A stretch of 22,731 nucleotides of DNA, from the NCBI GenBank assembly GCA_002482005.1, contig DLFD01000030.1, forward strand, positions 1,402 to 24,132, given 5' to 3'. The DNA comes from Lachnospiraceae bacterium UBA7729 (GTDB lineage Bacteria > Bacillota > Clostridia > Lachnospirales > Lachnospiraceae). Positions 13,690-20,860 of this stretch are shown piece by piece. The position numbers and the translations under genes were made by a program. The notes beneath the pieces are model-generated. The model was given only the letters and a program-made list of their open reading frames with translations, had not been told where the DNA came from and ran no database searches. Within the stretch, counting starts at the first letter, position 1. Every line of letters begins with the position of its first letter.

Positions 13690-13946
13690 ACGCAAGTGCC
13701 AAAAGTCATTGGCCGTGTGCGCTTGCGCACATAAGGCCATATGACTTATTGGCACGCCTAACACTGAGCGCGTAGGAATTTGCGTATGCAAATTCCGAGA
13801 GTGCGAAGTGTTAAGGATTGCGGGAGTTGCGAAGCTTCTCGTGCGCGGTGCGCGAGACGCTTGCGTCCGCGGTGCGCGCGCGATTCAGCAACGAAGCAAT
13901 CCGTGCGTCAAAGCGTGTGCCAAAAGGGACTTTTGTCACACGCATC
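13690..13946 (+). mobile_element. 257-bp MITE-like element, copy 1
   Basis: A non-coding element identical to the inverse of 19150-19406 except at 3 positions. The ends form imperfect terminal inverted repeats, 15 of 19 matching: left GACGCAAGTGCCAAAAGTC from 13689, right GATGCGTGTGACAAAAGTC read inward from 13946. It is flanked by the 9-bp direct repeat ATATGTATG. Internally it is four consecutive hairpins (13696-13755, 13757-13816, 13815-13902, 13913-13943). No ORF in it has an RBS or recognisable family. This is the structure of a miniature inverted-repeat transposable element. The parent transposase is not in the window, so the family cannot be named. Its right end lies about 110 bp before ilvB and provides a promoter -35 box. 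Confidence 0.8.
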
Positions 13947-13962
13947 ATATGTATGGTATAAT
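13933..13962 (+). promoter_or_regulatory. ilvB: ilvBN promoter spanning the element boundary
   Basis: The -35 TTGTCA (13933-13938) lies inside the terminal hairpin of the element. The perfect -10 TATAAT (13957-13962) lies just outside the target duplication, with an 18-nt spacer. The leader to ilvB is about 85 nt; no T-box or leader peptide was recognised in it. Confidence 0.6.
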
Positions 13963-14054
13963 TCATAGAAATCATAAAAATTATCGAAAAATAACGGTCG
14001 ATCAGGAATAGTAAGGATGTGCACATCAGAAGTGTGCAGAAGGAGGGCAGGCAG

Positions 14055-15680
14055 ATGAATGGTGCGGAAGCTATGGTCAGATGTCTTCTTGAGGAAGGCG
14101 TCACGACGATCTTCGGGATTCCCGGAGTCGCGATCGCTCCTTTTTATGAGGCACTGTATCAGAACCAGGATAAGATCCGCCACGTCCTCGTAAGGCAGGA
14201 ACAGGCAGCCGGGCATGCTGCCAGCGGATTCGCCAGGATCTCCGGGAGACCCGGCGTCTGCGTCACGTCCTCCGGCCCAGGCGCCACCAATCTGATCACG
14301 GCGCTGGCGACCGCCTATGCGGACAGCATCCCCATGGTGGCGATCACCGGTCAGGTGGCATCGACACTGCTTGGACGGGATGTCTTCCAGGAAGCAGACA
14401 TGAGAGGAGCCACGGAATCATTTGTCAAGTACAGCTACCTTGTCAAAAATGTGAATGACATTCCCCGCATCTTCCGCGAGGCTTTCTATATCGCAGACAC
14501 AGGGCGCAAGGGACCGGTCCTCATCGATATCCCGTGCGATATCCAGAAGATGAGCCTGAAGAGGGACCTTGTCTATCCGGATGAGGTGGACATCAGGGGG
14601 TACAAGCCGAACACGAAGGGAAACCGGCAGCAGATGGAGAAGGTCATCGCTGCGATCAATAAGGCTGAGAAGCCTCTCATCTGTGTCGGCGGAGGTGTTC
14701 TGCTCGGACAGGCGCAGGCGGAGGTCAGGGGATTCTGCGAGAAATTCCGGATCCCGCTTGTCAGCACCATGATGGGGATCGGAGTCATGCCAAAGAAGCA
14801 TCCGCTGAACTTCGGGATGCTGGGCAATAACGGCAAGCCTTACGCCAACACGGCGGTCTCGAACTCGGACCTTCTTATTATAGTAGGAGCGAGGGTCGCT
14901 GACCGGGCGGTGCCGAAGCCTGACGAACTGGAAAGGAAGGTCAGCATCATCCATATCGATATCGATTCAGCAGAGATCGGAAAGAACCTCGGACCGACTC
15001 TTCCTCTTGTAGGAGATGCAAAGGAGATCTTTGCAAATCTGCAGAACGCGGACATCAGGGTGGATACTTCGGCCTGGCTGGCAGAGCTGGAAGAGTTCAA
15101 GAAGAATACGGTCGATCACCGGGTGTTCAGCGACAGACTTGTCAATCCGAAGTATTTCGTAAGGACGCTGTCGGAGAAGATGGACGAGGATGGGATCTAT
15201 GTCGCAGATGTCGGACAGAATCAGCTCTGGTCTGCGGACAACTATGTCATGAAAGAGGGCAGATTCCTGACCACAGGAGGCATGGGGACCATGGGCTATT
15301 CGATCCCTGCATCGATCGGAGCAAGGTTCGCGGCGCCGGAGCGTCAGATCGTCACGGTATGCGGGGATGGCGCATTTCAGATGTCCATGTATGAACTGGG
15401 GACGATCGCCGTCTGCCGGCTGATGATGAAGATCATCGTCGTAAAGAACCGGTATCTGGGGCTGGTGAGGGAGCACCAGGAGAAGGTCTATGACGGGCAC
15501 TATTTCGGAACCCAGCTCGAGGATTATCCGAAGTACAGGGAGCTTGCGGCGGCTTATGACATGAGTTTCTTCGAGGCATGGAACAACGAGGAACTGCCGG
15601 AGGCACTCGACGCCTTCCTGGCATCGGACCATGCATCGCTCATGGTCGTCAATGTCGACAGCGCGAACAATACCAAGTGA
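14055..15680 (+). CDS. ilvB: Acetolactate (acetohydroxyacid) synthase large subunit
   Basis: A 541-aa catalytic subunit of acetohydroxyacid synthase. It condenses pyruvate with pyruvate or 2-ketobutyrate in the first common step of valine, leucine and isoleucine synthesis, using thiamine diphosphate, Mg2+ and FAD. The N-terminal TPP domain has TTIFGIPG and the activating Glu49 in VRQEQAAGHAASGF. SSGPGATNLITALATAYADS follows, then the central FAD-type domain. The C-terminal TPP site starts at GDG (about 437-439) and continues to VVKNRYLGLVREHQ. ATG 14055 is used because AGGAGG (14041-14046) sits eight bases upstream; the frame is open from 14019. ilvN follows after 15 bp, which identifies this as the biosynthetic rather than the catabolic enzyme. 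Confidence 0.95.
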   Translation: MNGAEAMVRCLLEEGVTTIFGIPGVAIAPFYEALYQNQDKIRHVLVRQEQAAGHAASGFARISGRPGVCVTSSGPGATNLITALATAYADSIPMVAITGQVASTLLGRDVFQEADMRGATESFVKYSYLVKNVNDIPRIFREAFYIADTGRKGPVLIDIPCDIQKMSLKRDLVYPDEVDIRGYKPNTKGNRQQMEKVIAAINKAEKPLICVGGGVLLGQAQAEVRGFCEKFRIPLVSTMMGIGVMPKKHPLNFGMLGNNGKPYANTAVSNSDLLIIVGARVADRAVPKPDELERKVSIIHIDIDSAEIGKNLGPTLPLVGDAKEIFANLQNADIRVDTSAWLAELEEFKKNTVDHRVFSDRLVNPKYFVRTLSEKMDEDGIYVADVGQNQLWSADNYVMKEGRFLTTGGMGTMGYSIPASIGARFAAPERQIVTVCGDGAFQMSMYELGTIAVCRLMMKIIVVKNRYLGLVREHQEKVYDGHYFGTQLEDYPKYRELAAAYDMSFFEAWNNEELPEALDAFLASDHASLMVVNVDSANNTK

Positions 15681-15695
15681 GGAGGCGGATGAGAC

Positions 15696-16169
15696 ATGAA
15701 AGGGATCTTTTCGGTTCTTGTTGAAAACAAAGATGGCGTCCTGTCCGCCGTATCGGGACTTTTCGCGCGCAGGGGATACAACATCGACAGTCTGGCCGTG
15801 GGAGAGACGGACAAGCACGATGTCTCCAGCATGACCATCGTATCGACAGGAGACGAACGGACGATCGACCAGATCGAGAAACAGCTGAACAAAAAACCGG
15901 ATATCATCAAGGTAAGGCGGCTGGAGGAGGCAAAGGTTGTCGCACTCGAGATGATGCTGATCAAGGTGTCCTACTCGACGACCAACCGGGCGCCGCTGAT
16001 CGAACTCTGCAGCGTCATGGGAGCGAAGATCATGCACGTCTCACCGAAGTACATGATCATCGAACTCGAGAAAGATCCTGAATCGCTCGATGAATTCGTC
16101 ATGCTGTGCAAGCCGTTCGGAATCCTGGAGCTGCAGAGGACCGGAACCATAGCGATGGCGAAGAAGTGA
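15696..16169 (+). CDS. ilvN: Acetolactate synthase small (regulatory) subunit
   Basis: A 157-aa regulatory subunit that binds branched-chain amino acids, usually valine, and activates or inhibits IlvB. An ACT domain covers about residues 1-75 (IFSVLVENKDGVLSAVSGLF, ARRGYNIDSLAVG). The C-terminal domain follows (LEEAKVVALEMMLIKVSYST, LELQRTGTIAMAK). The length is typical (about 160 aa). The start ATG is preceded by GGAGGCG, which begins at the ilvB stop, so the two genes are translationally close and certainly co-transcribed. No downstream ilvC or ilvD follows, so the remaining pathway genes must lie elsewhere. Confidence 0.95.
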   Translation: MKGIFSVLVENKDGVLSAVSGLFARRGYNIDSLAVGETDKHDVSSMTIVSTGDERTIDQIEKQLNKKPDIIKVRRLEEAKVVALEMMLIKVSYSTTNRAPLIELCSVMGAKIMHVSPKYMIIELEKDPESLDEFVMLCKPFGILELQRTGTIAMAKK

Positions 16170-16334
16170 AACAGCATTCGGAAATCTGCCGGTATTCTTC
16201 AGAAAACCTTCACTTTTCCAGAAGCTATACATGATAGTATGGCCTTATCGATCAGGTGATGATGCAGCGGAGCACAGCACTTCCGGATGATGCACGCTGT
16301 ATGATGGGCTTTACAGAAGGAAAGGAGAACAGGA

Positions 16335-17084
16335 ATGCTGAATAAGAGAATTGCAGCGGCAGCGATGGCACTTGGACTTACCTGTGCTGCTTTCGGGACG
16401 ATCCCGGCAGCGGCGGATGAGACCTCCGACGACAGGCAGATCAATGTATCGGCTTCAGGGAAGGTCATGGAAGTTCCGGACATGGCCCGGATCGCTTTCA
16501 GCATCGTGACTGATGGAGAGGAAGCGGCGGACGCCCAGACGGAGAATACAGAGACTGTCCGCAAAGTCAGGGATGCACTGATGGCTCTCGGAGTTGAGGA
16601 GGGGAGCATCCAGACTTCCGATTACTATATCAATCCCCGGTATGACTACGACAGTGATCCTGCAAAGCTTGTGGGCTACCAGGTCGGGACGACCCTGACC
16701 GTGTCTGACCAGAAGATCGAGGATGCCGGAAAGATCCTCACGTCGGCAGTAGGTGCCGGAGCCAACGAAGTCGAAGGTATCACTTATACATGCAGTACCT
16801 ATGACGAGAAATATCAGGAAGCGCTTGCGAGGGCAGTAGCGGCGGCAAAGACGAAAGCAGAGACCCTTGCGGATGCAGCCGGCGAGAAGCTCGGAAGGGT
16901 GATCACGATCACCGAAGGCTGGCAGGACACTTCCGCACGATATCAGGAGTCCGATGCATCCGGCAAGATGCTGATGGAGTCTGCTGCCATGGAAGACACC
17001 GCATCCGCTCCGGATGTGAATGTGGATCCGGGGAGCCTTGAGATCCAGGCTAACGTGACAGTGACATACGAGATAGACGACTAA
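16335..17084 (+). CDS. Secreted SIMPL (DUF541) domain protein
   Basis: A 249-aa exported protein with a clear signal peptide (LNKRIAAAAMALGLTCAAFG, cleavage predicted near residue 27 after PAAA). It is followed by one SIMPL/DUF541 domain (INVSASGKVMEVPDMARIAF, then VGYQVGTTLTVSDQKIEDAG). The tail is acidic and the domain ends in VTVTYEIDD. SIMPL proteins form ring-like assemblies in the periplasm or on the cell surface. Bacterial homologues such as E. coli YggE and Brucella BP26 are linked to oxidative stress or antigenicity, and the biochemical function is unclear. RBS AAAGGAG lies eight bases before ATG 16335. The gene is 165 bp after ilvN and convergent with the hydrolase gene. No confident terminator was found between them. 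Confidence 0.88.
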   Translation: MLNKRIAAAAMALGLTCAAFGTIPAAADETSDDRQINVSASGKVMEVPDMARIAFSIVTDGEEAADAQTENTETVRKVRDALMALGVEEGSIQTSDYYINPRYDYDSDPAKLVGYQVGTTLTVSDQKIEDAGKILTSAVGAGANEVEGITYTCSTYDEKYQEALARAVAAAKTKAETLADAAGEKLGRVITITEGWQDTSARYQESDASGKMLMESAAMEDTASAPDVNVDPGSLEIQANVTVTYEIDD

Positions 17085-17113
17085 GCGGGTCCGCGAAACG
17101 ATCCAGGAAGATC

Positions 17114-18121
17114 TTAACGGGACATGTCCCCGATATGACTGTCGAGGAATGCAAACAGGGTTTCGTAGTATTTCTTCAGGATGTCGCCCTCGGCGTTGTA
17201 GATCTCGTGCCTGGCATCCGGGAAGCGGACGAGCTTTGCATCCTTTGCGACTGAGCAGAGGTGTTCTTCAGCGTCATTACGGACGTAGGTATCTCTGCCG
17301 GCCTGGCAGACCAGGATCGGCATGGCGAGGTCCGGTTCTTTTTTGTCAAGGCCGAGGGTTGCCCTCAGGGAAGCGCGTGCCCAGCGGCAGCTTGCCCCAT
17401 TCGTGGTGTAGCGGTTATTGTTTTTCGGATCGACGCGCATCTCGAAGCTGTAGTCGTAGCGCGCCTGACAGGAAGCGCCGCTTCCAGCCATATCAGAGAT
17501 GCCGGTGAAGTCGCCCTGCCCGGGGACGAACCTGTCGTTCCAGCCGAGAAGCCTGGTGCCGAGTGCGATCAGTTTCATCTTCCAGAGGGGAATGGTCCCG
17601 AAATTGATCTTCAGCATCGGGGAGGTCAGGACCGCAGCCGTGAAGACATCCGGATATTTCTCAAGGAACATGGTCCCGATACATCCACCCATCGAGTGGG
17701 CATATAGGAAGAGGGGAAGGCGGCTGCCGGAGCCTTCAGAAGCATTCCGGGCTTCCGGGAGAACGATCCTGTCAAGGAAACACTTTACGTCTTCCACGTA
17801 CTCATCGAAATCCGTGATGTCTACCATGCTCAGGTCTTTGACAGAGCGGCAGGAGAGCCCGTGGCCTCTGTGTTCCATGAAGTAGACGGAGTAGCCGTGT
17901 TCGAAGAAGTTGTAGACAACTTCGTGGAACTTTCCGAAGAAACCGCAGAAGCCGTGAAGCATCACGATGATTCCCTTTGCGGAAGGATTGACCGCCCGGT
18001 AGAACTGGATGCCGCCTCCGTCATATCCGGGGAACTGTCCTCCCTCCACGTGGCTGTCAAGCCAGGGACGGACGACGCTGTCCATGAAAGGTCTGAATTT
18101 TTCTGCTTCAAAGGGAACCAT
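17114..18121 (-). CDS. Alpha/beta hydrolase (serine lipase/esterase, S33-like)
   Basis: A 335-aa cytoplasmic alpha/beta hydrolase of the monoacylglycerol-lipase / 'serine aminopeptidase S33' type. The oxyanion loop is MLHGFCG. The nucleophile elbow is AHSMGG, with Ser as the catalytic base-activated residue. The acid is in QAGRDTYV and the histidine in DARHEIYN near the C-terminus. MEHRGHGLS is the conserved strand-loop of lysophospholipase-type members. There is no signal peptide. ATG 18121 has ACGAGGTAG upstream. It lies 190 bp downstream of proB on the same strand and 29 bp from the convergent SIMPL gene. The natural ester substrate cannot be told from sequence; lysophospholipid or monoacylglycerol is a reasonable guess. 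Confidence 0.87.
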   Translation of the reverse strand: MVPFEAEKFRPFMDSVVRPWLDSHVEGGQFPGYDGGGIQFYRAVNPSAKGIIVMLHGFCGFFGKFHEVVYNFFEHGYSVYFMEHRGHGLSCRSVKDLSMVDITDFDEYVEDVKCFLDRIVLPEARNASEGSGSRLPLFLYAHSMGGCIGTMFLEKYPDVFTAAVLTSPMLKINFGTIPLWKMKLIALGTRLLGWNDRFVPGQGDFTGISDMAGSGASCQARYDYSFEMRVDPKNNNRYTTNGASCRWARASLRATLGLDKKEPDLAMPILVCQAGRDTYVRNDAEEHLCSVAKDAKLVRFPDARHEIYNAEGDILKKYYETLFAFLDSHIGDMSR

Positions 18122-18219
18122 TGATGTCTACCTCGTTTCTTTTCTGATATTTCATGAATATGTTCTTTGCGCACGATCTGTTTCATAGTCTGCAGCCGGG
18201 GCTTCGTGTCTGCGGACCA

Positions 18220-18277
18220 TTCCGGAATCTGTTCCGGAGTTCCGGAGGATACCTGCTGTCCCTCTGATCATTCCGGA
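18220..18277. repeat. Four scattered TTCCGGA words
   Basis: TTCCGGA occurs at 18220, 18232, 18240 and 18271, in the 190-bp gap between proB and the hydrolase gene. The core TCCGGA is palindromic. This word is also common elsewhere in this genome, so it may be compositional. Nothing else was recognised in the gap. Confidence 0.4.
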
Positions 18278-18311
18278 GTCCGTCTAGCCTGAGATCACCT
18301 GTCTTAAAGGC

Positions 18312-19112
18312 TCAGAGAATCCTGCCTTTGAACAGGGTCCCGACCGGCTTTCCGTGCACGATGTCGTAGAGATTCTCCGGTTTCTTGCCGTTCGTAACGA
18401 TGGTATCGATGCCATTGGCGGAAGCCAGAGCCGCCGCCTGCAGCTTGGTCTTCATGCCGCCGGTCCCTCTTCTGGACCCGGCCCCGCCTGCCAGCTCCTG
18501 GACCTTGTCATCGATCACGTCGATGCGGGAGATCAGCTCTGCATCCGGATAGAGCCGCGGGTCTCTGTTATAGAAGCCGTCGATATCCGAGAAGATGACA
18601 AGCTTCTTCGCTCTGACCAGGATGGAAACAACAGCGGAAAGCATGTCATTGTCTCCGAAGAGCCGGTCCTTGGACTCGATCTCCGTGTAGCTGACAGAGT
18701 CATTTTCATTCACGATCGGGATGATCCCGAGCTCGAGAAGGGTGTTGAAAGTGTTAGTCAGATTCTCCTTCTTCTCTTCCTGCTCGATATCGGAGGCATT
18801 GAGCAGGATCTGGCCGATCGTCTTGTCATAGTCGCCGAAGAACTTGTCATATAGGAACATGTTGCGGCACTGGCCGACTGCAGCGGCTGCCTGCTTCAGC
18901 GGCATGGAGGACGGCTTCTGCCCGAGGCCGAGCTTGCTGACCCCGGTCGCGATCGCTCCGGAGGAGACGAGGACGACCTGATATCCCTGGTTCTGGATGT
19001 CGGAGCATACAAGGGCGAGATGGTCATAGGCTCTCAGGTCCGGCTGGCCGAGATCGTTGGTCAGGGTCGAAGTCCCGACTTTCACGACGATTCTGTTCTG
19101 TACGAGATTCAT
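18312..19112 (-). CDS. proB: Glutamate 5-kinase, short form without PUA domain
   Basis: A 266-aa amino-acid kinase family protein that phosphorylates L-glutamate with ATP, the first step of proline synthesis. Visible motifs are VVKVGTSTLTN at the N-terminus, VLVSSGAIATGVSKLGLG, IPIVNENDSVS, FGDNDMLSAVVS, SDIDGFYNRDPRL and GTGGMKTKLQAAALASANGI. It ends soon after KPVGTLFKGRIL, so the C-terminal PUA domain of E. coli-type ProB is absent, as in many Bacillota. ATG 19112 has an AGAGG RBS. An in-frame ATG at 19163 would begin inside the 257-bp element and is rejected. proA is not adjacent on either side. The promoter was not identified; element copy 2 ends only 38 bp upstream. Confidence 0.94.
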   Translation of the reverse strand: MNLVQNRIVVKVGTSTLTNDLGQPDLRAYDHLALVCSDIQNQGYQVVLVSSGAIATGVSKLGLGQKPSSMPLKQAAAAVGQCRNMFLYDKFFGDYDKTIGQILLNASDIEQEEKKENLTNTFNTLLELGIIPIVNENDSVSYTEIESKDRLFGDNDMLSAVVSILVRAKKLVIFSDIDGFYNRDPRLYPDAELISRIDVIDDKVQELAGGAGSRRGTGGMKTKLQAAALASANGIDTIVTNGKKPENLYDIVHGKPVGTLFKGRIL

Positions 19113-19142
19113 GAAGATACCTCTGTTTTTCCTGATGAAATG

Positions 19143-19149
19143 ATATGAT
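19143..19149 (+). repeat. Flanking direct repeat of element copy 2
   Basis: ATATGAT (19143-19149) abuts one end of element copy 2 and recurs at 19408-19414, one base from the other end. It is a shorter and less perfect duplication than that of copy 1. Confidence 0.5.
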
Positions 19150-19406
19150 GATGCGTGTGCCAAAAGTCCCTTTTGTCACACGCTTTGACGCACGGATTGC
19201 TTCGTTGCTGAATCGCGCGCGCACCGCGGACGCAAGCGTCTCGCGCACCGCGCACGAGAAGCTTCGCAACTCCCGCAATCCTTAACACTTCGCACTCTCG
19301 GAATTTGCATACGCAAATTCCTACGTGCTCAGTGTTAGGCGTGCCAATAAGTCATATGGCCTTATGTGCGCAAGCGCACACGGCCAATGACTTTTGGCAC
19401 TTGCGT
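19150..19406 (-). mobile_element. 257-bp MITE-like element, copy 2 (inverted)
   Basis: The reverse complement of the element at 13690-13946, differing at 3 of 257 positions: one in the second hairpin, and two on opposite sides of the same mismatch in the terminal hairpin. The terminal inverted repeats match at 16 of 19 positions here. It lies between proB, whose start is 38 bp away, and the 24-bp tandem array. The end next to proB is the same end that faces ilvB in copy 1. Together the copies make a 5.2-kb inverted pair around ilvB, ilvN, the SIMPL gene, the hydrolase and proB. Confidence 0.8.
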
Positions 19407-19485
19407 CATATGATACGGACGTTCCGCAGACTGCGGGTATCAAAGAATGCCTATCCTGTTTAGTTTACATCGAACGAAGGCGGGT

Positions 19486-19581
19486 GGCAACAAGCAGACT
19501 CCCGGCATCGGCAACAAACAGACTCCCGGCATCGGCAACAAACAGGCTCCTGGCATCGGCAACAAACAGACTCCCGGCATC
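19486..19581. repeat. Four 24-bp tandem repeats
   Basis: Four contiguous 24-bp units (19486, 19510, 19534, 19558) are nearly identical; unit 1 has one and unit 3 two substitutions. Each contains GGCAACAAACAGACTCCCGG. There are no spacers. The period is a multiple of three, so frames across it stay open on both strands, but no credible gene includes it. It lies in the 602-bp region between proB and the LD-carboxypeptidase gene. The rest of that region holds element copy 2 and no recognised promoter. Confidence 0.9.
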
Positions 19582-19714
19582 GGAAAGATCCGGCGGAAGG
19601 GAGACCTTCCGGAAATATGACCAGGGAGCTGTTTTCTGTAGCTTCCGGGACATGCCTGTGATATTCTGTGAGGTATGGGATCCTGGCAGTTTATGAACAA
19701 GTGAGGGCATTCTT

Positions 19715-20770
19715 ATGATCTATCCGTCTTTTCTGAATAAAGGTGATACCATCGGGATCTGTGCGCCGTCCGCCGGAGTCGGGAGAAAACCTGAGAGCTT
19801 TGACCTTTCTCTGCAGGTCCTCAGGGAACAGGGATATCAGGTGCAGGAGACGAAGTCCGTGCGGCTTGACTCGGACAGGGGAGGCACCGCACGGGAAAGA
19901 GGTCAGGAGCTGAATTCTCTGTTTGCGGACGAAGACGTGAAGATGGTGATGGCGGCTTCCGGAGGCGATTTTCTCGATGAGATGCTCCCTTATGCCGATT
20001 TTGAGCTGATGAAGTCACATCCGAAGTGGCTGGTGGGAGCCTCCGATCCGACCGGTCTTCTCTTTCCATATACAACACTGTATGACGTGGCAACTCTTTA
20101 CGGTGCGAACGCCGGAAGCTATGATCTTCTGAAGGATCTTGAGGAACACCGGGCGGGTTCCGGAGATCAGCCTGCGGCAGCACCCGAAGGCCGCTTCCTT
20201 ACCGACAGCCTTGCCTTTCTCCGGGGAGAGCTGCCGGTCCAGATCACATCCGAGAAACATCTGGGCTGCGCGCCATTCCTTGCGGAGCAGATCAGGTTCG
20301 ATACCCCGACCGAATGGAGATGCTCATCGCCGGCTCTTCATGTCACCGGAAGGTGCATCGGCGGCTGCATCGATGTCCTGAAGGACCTGATCGGGACTCC
20401 GTACGGCGGCGCAGTACCTTTCGTGAAGCGCTACGGAGAGAGGGACGGCATCATATGGTACTTCGACAATTTTGCGCTGAGTGCAGAAGTGCTGTACCGT
20501 ACCTTGCTTCAGATGAAGTACGCTGGATGGTTTGAGAACACAAGGGCGATCCTTCTCGGCAGGACTCTTTTTGAGAAGAGCGAGTCGGGAATGACTTACG
20601 ATGACGCGGCAAAGCTTGCCTTCGGGGGACATGACGGCGGAGCCGTGATCCCGGTCATCCGGGAAGCGGACATCGGGCACACGATTCCGCACATGACCAT
20701 GATCAACGGGGCCATGCTTGAGTTGACTTATGAGGGAGGCAGGGGAAGCCTCAAGTATTCCTTACGATGA
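19715..20770 (+). CDS. S66 family LD-carboxypeptidase-like protein
   Basis: A 351-aa S66 peptidase-family protein (LdcA/MccF group). It starts with the family signature LNKGDTIGICAPSAG. The nucleophile region is VGASDPTG, with Ser110. The C-terminal domain has GGCIDVLKDLIGTPYG, and the catalytic His is in GHTIPHM (about H322). LdcA cleaves the terminal D-Ala from murein tetrapeptides during peptidoglycan recycling, while MccF-type members cleave microcin C-like conjugates. At the usual catalytic Glu position the sequence reads WYFDNF (Asp251), a conservative change that may alter activity. There is no signal peptide, so it is cytoplasmic. The RBS is moderate (GTGAGG). It is separated from the downstream dnaJ-like gene by a CIRCE promoter. 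Confidence 0.88.
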   Translation: MIYPSFLNKGDTIGICAPSAGVGRKPESFDLSLQVLREQGYQVQETKSVRLDSDRGGTARERGQELNSLFADEDVKMVMAASGGDFLDEMLPYADFELMKSHPKWLVGASDPTGLLFPYTTLYDVATLYGANAGSYDLLKDLEEHRAGSGDQPAAAPEGRFLTDSLAFLRGELPVQITSEKHLGCAPFLAEQIRFDTPTEWRCSSPALHVTGRCIGGCIDVLKDLIGTPYGGAVPFVKRYGERDGIIWYFDNFALSAEVLYRTLLQMKYAGWFENTRAILLGRTLFEKSESGMTYDDAAKLAFGGHDGGAVIPVIREADIGHTIPHMTMINGAMLELTYEGGRGSLKYSLR

Positions 20771-20789
20771 GCGGGGGCAGACGCCAAAA

Positions 20790-20816
20790 TTAGCACTCGA
20801 CTCTTGACAGTGCTAA
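20790..20816 (+). promoter_or_regulatory. CIRCE operator (HrcA binding site)
   Basis: TTAGCACTC (20790-20798), a 9-nt spacer and CAGTGCTAA (20808-20816) match the CIRCE consensus TTAGCACTC-N9-GAGTGCTAA with a single mismatch. It predicts HrcA-controlled heat-shock expression of the downstream gene. Confidence 0.93.
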
Positions 20817-20832
20817 CAGTTTGCATTATAAC
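20804..20832 (+). promoter_or_regulatory. Heat-shock promoter overlapping CIRCE
   Basis: A perfect -35 TTGACA (20804-20809) starts inside the CIRCE spacer. A 17-nt spacer and -10 TATAAC (20827-20832) follow. HrcA bound at CIRCE would block RNA polymerase. Confidence 0.85.
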
Positions 20833-20860
20833 ACATGGTGTAAGAAAGAGGTGAGTGCAG

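Noticed and set aside
13780..14011. Short ORFs inside and just after element copy 1
   Set aside because: They translate the hairpin sequences, have no RBS, and the inverted copy opens different frames; treated as non-coding.
13963..14054. T-box or leader-peptide attenuator before ilvB
   Set aside because: The leader is about 85 nt, lacks the T-box core and a terminator, and has no run of Leu/Ile/Val codons.
14967..16037. 356-aa minus-strand open frame over ilvB-ilvN
   Set aside because: Antisense shadow crossing two real genes and their junction; no recognisable domain.
18122..18311. proA or another proline gene next to proB
   Set aside because: The gap holds only TTCCGGA words and no coding signal; the next gene is an unrelated hydrolase.
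19394..19710. 100-aa plus and 81/86-aa minus ORFs across the 24-bp repeats
   Set aside because: Open only because the repeat period is a multiple of three; no RBS, no conserved features, and the plus ORF starts inside the mobile element.
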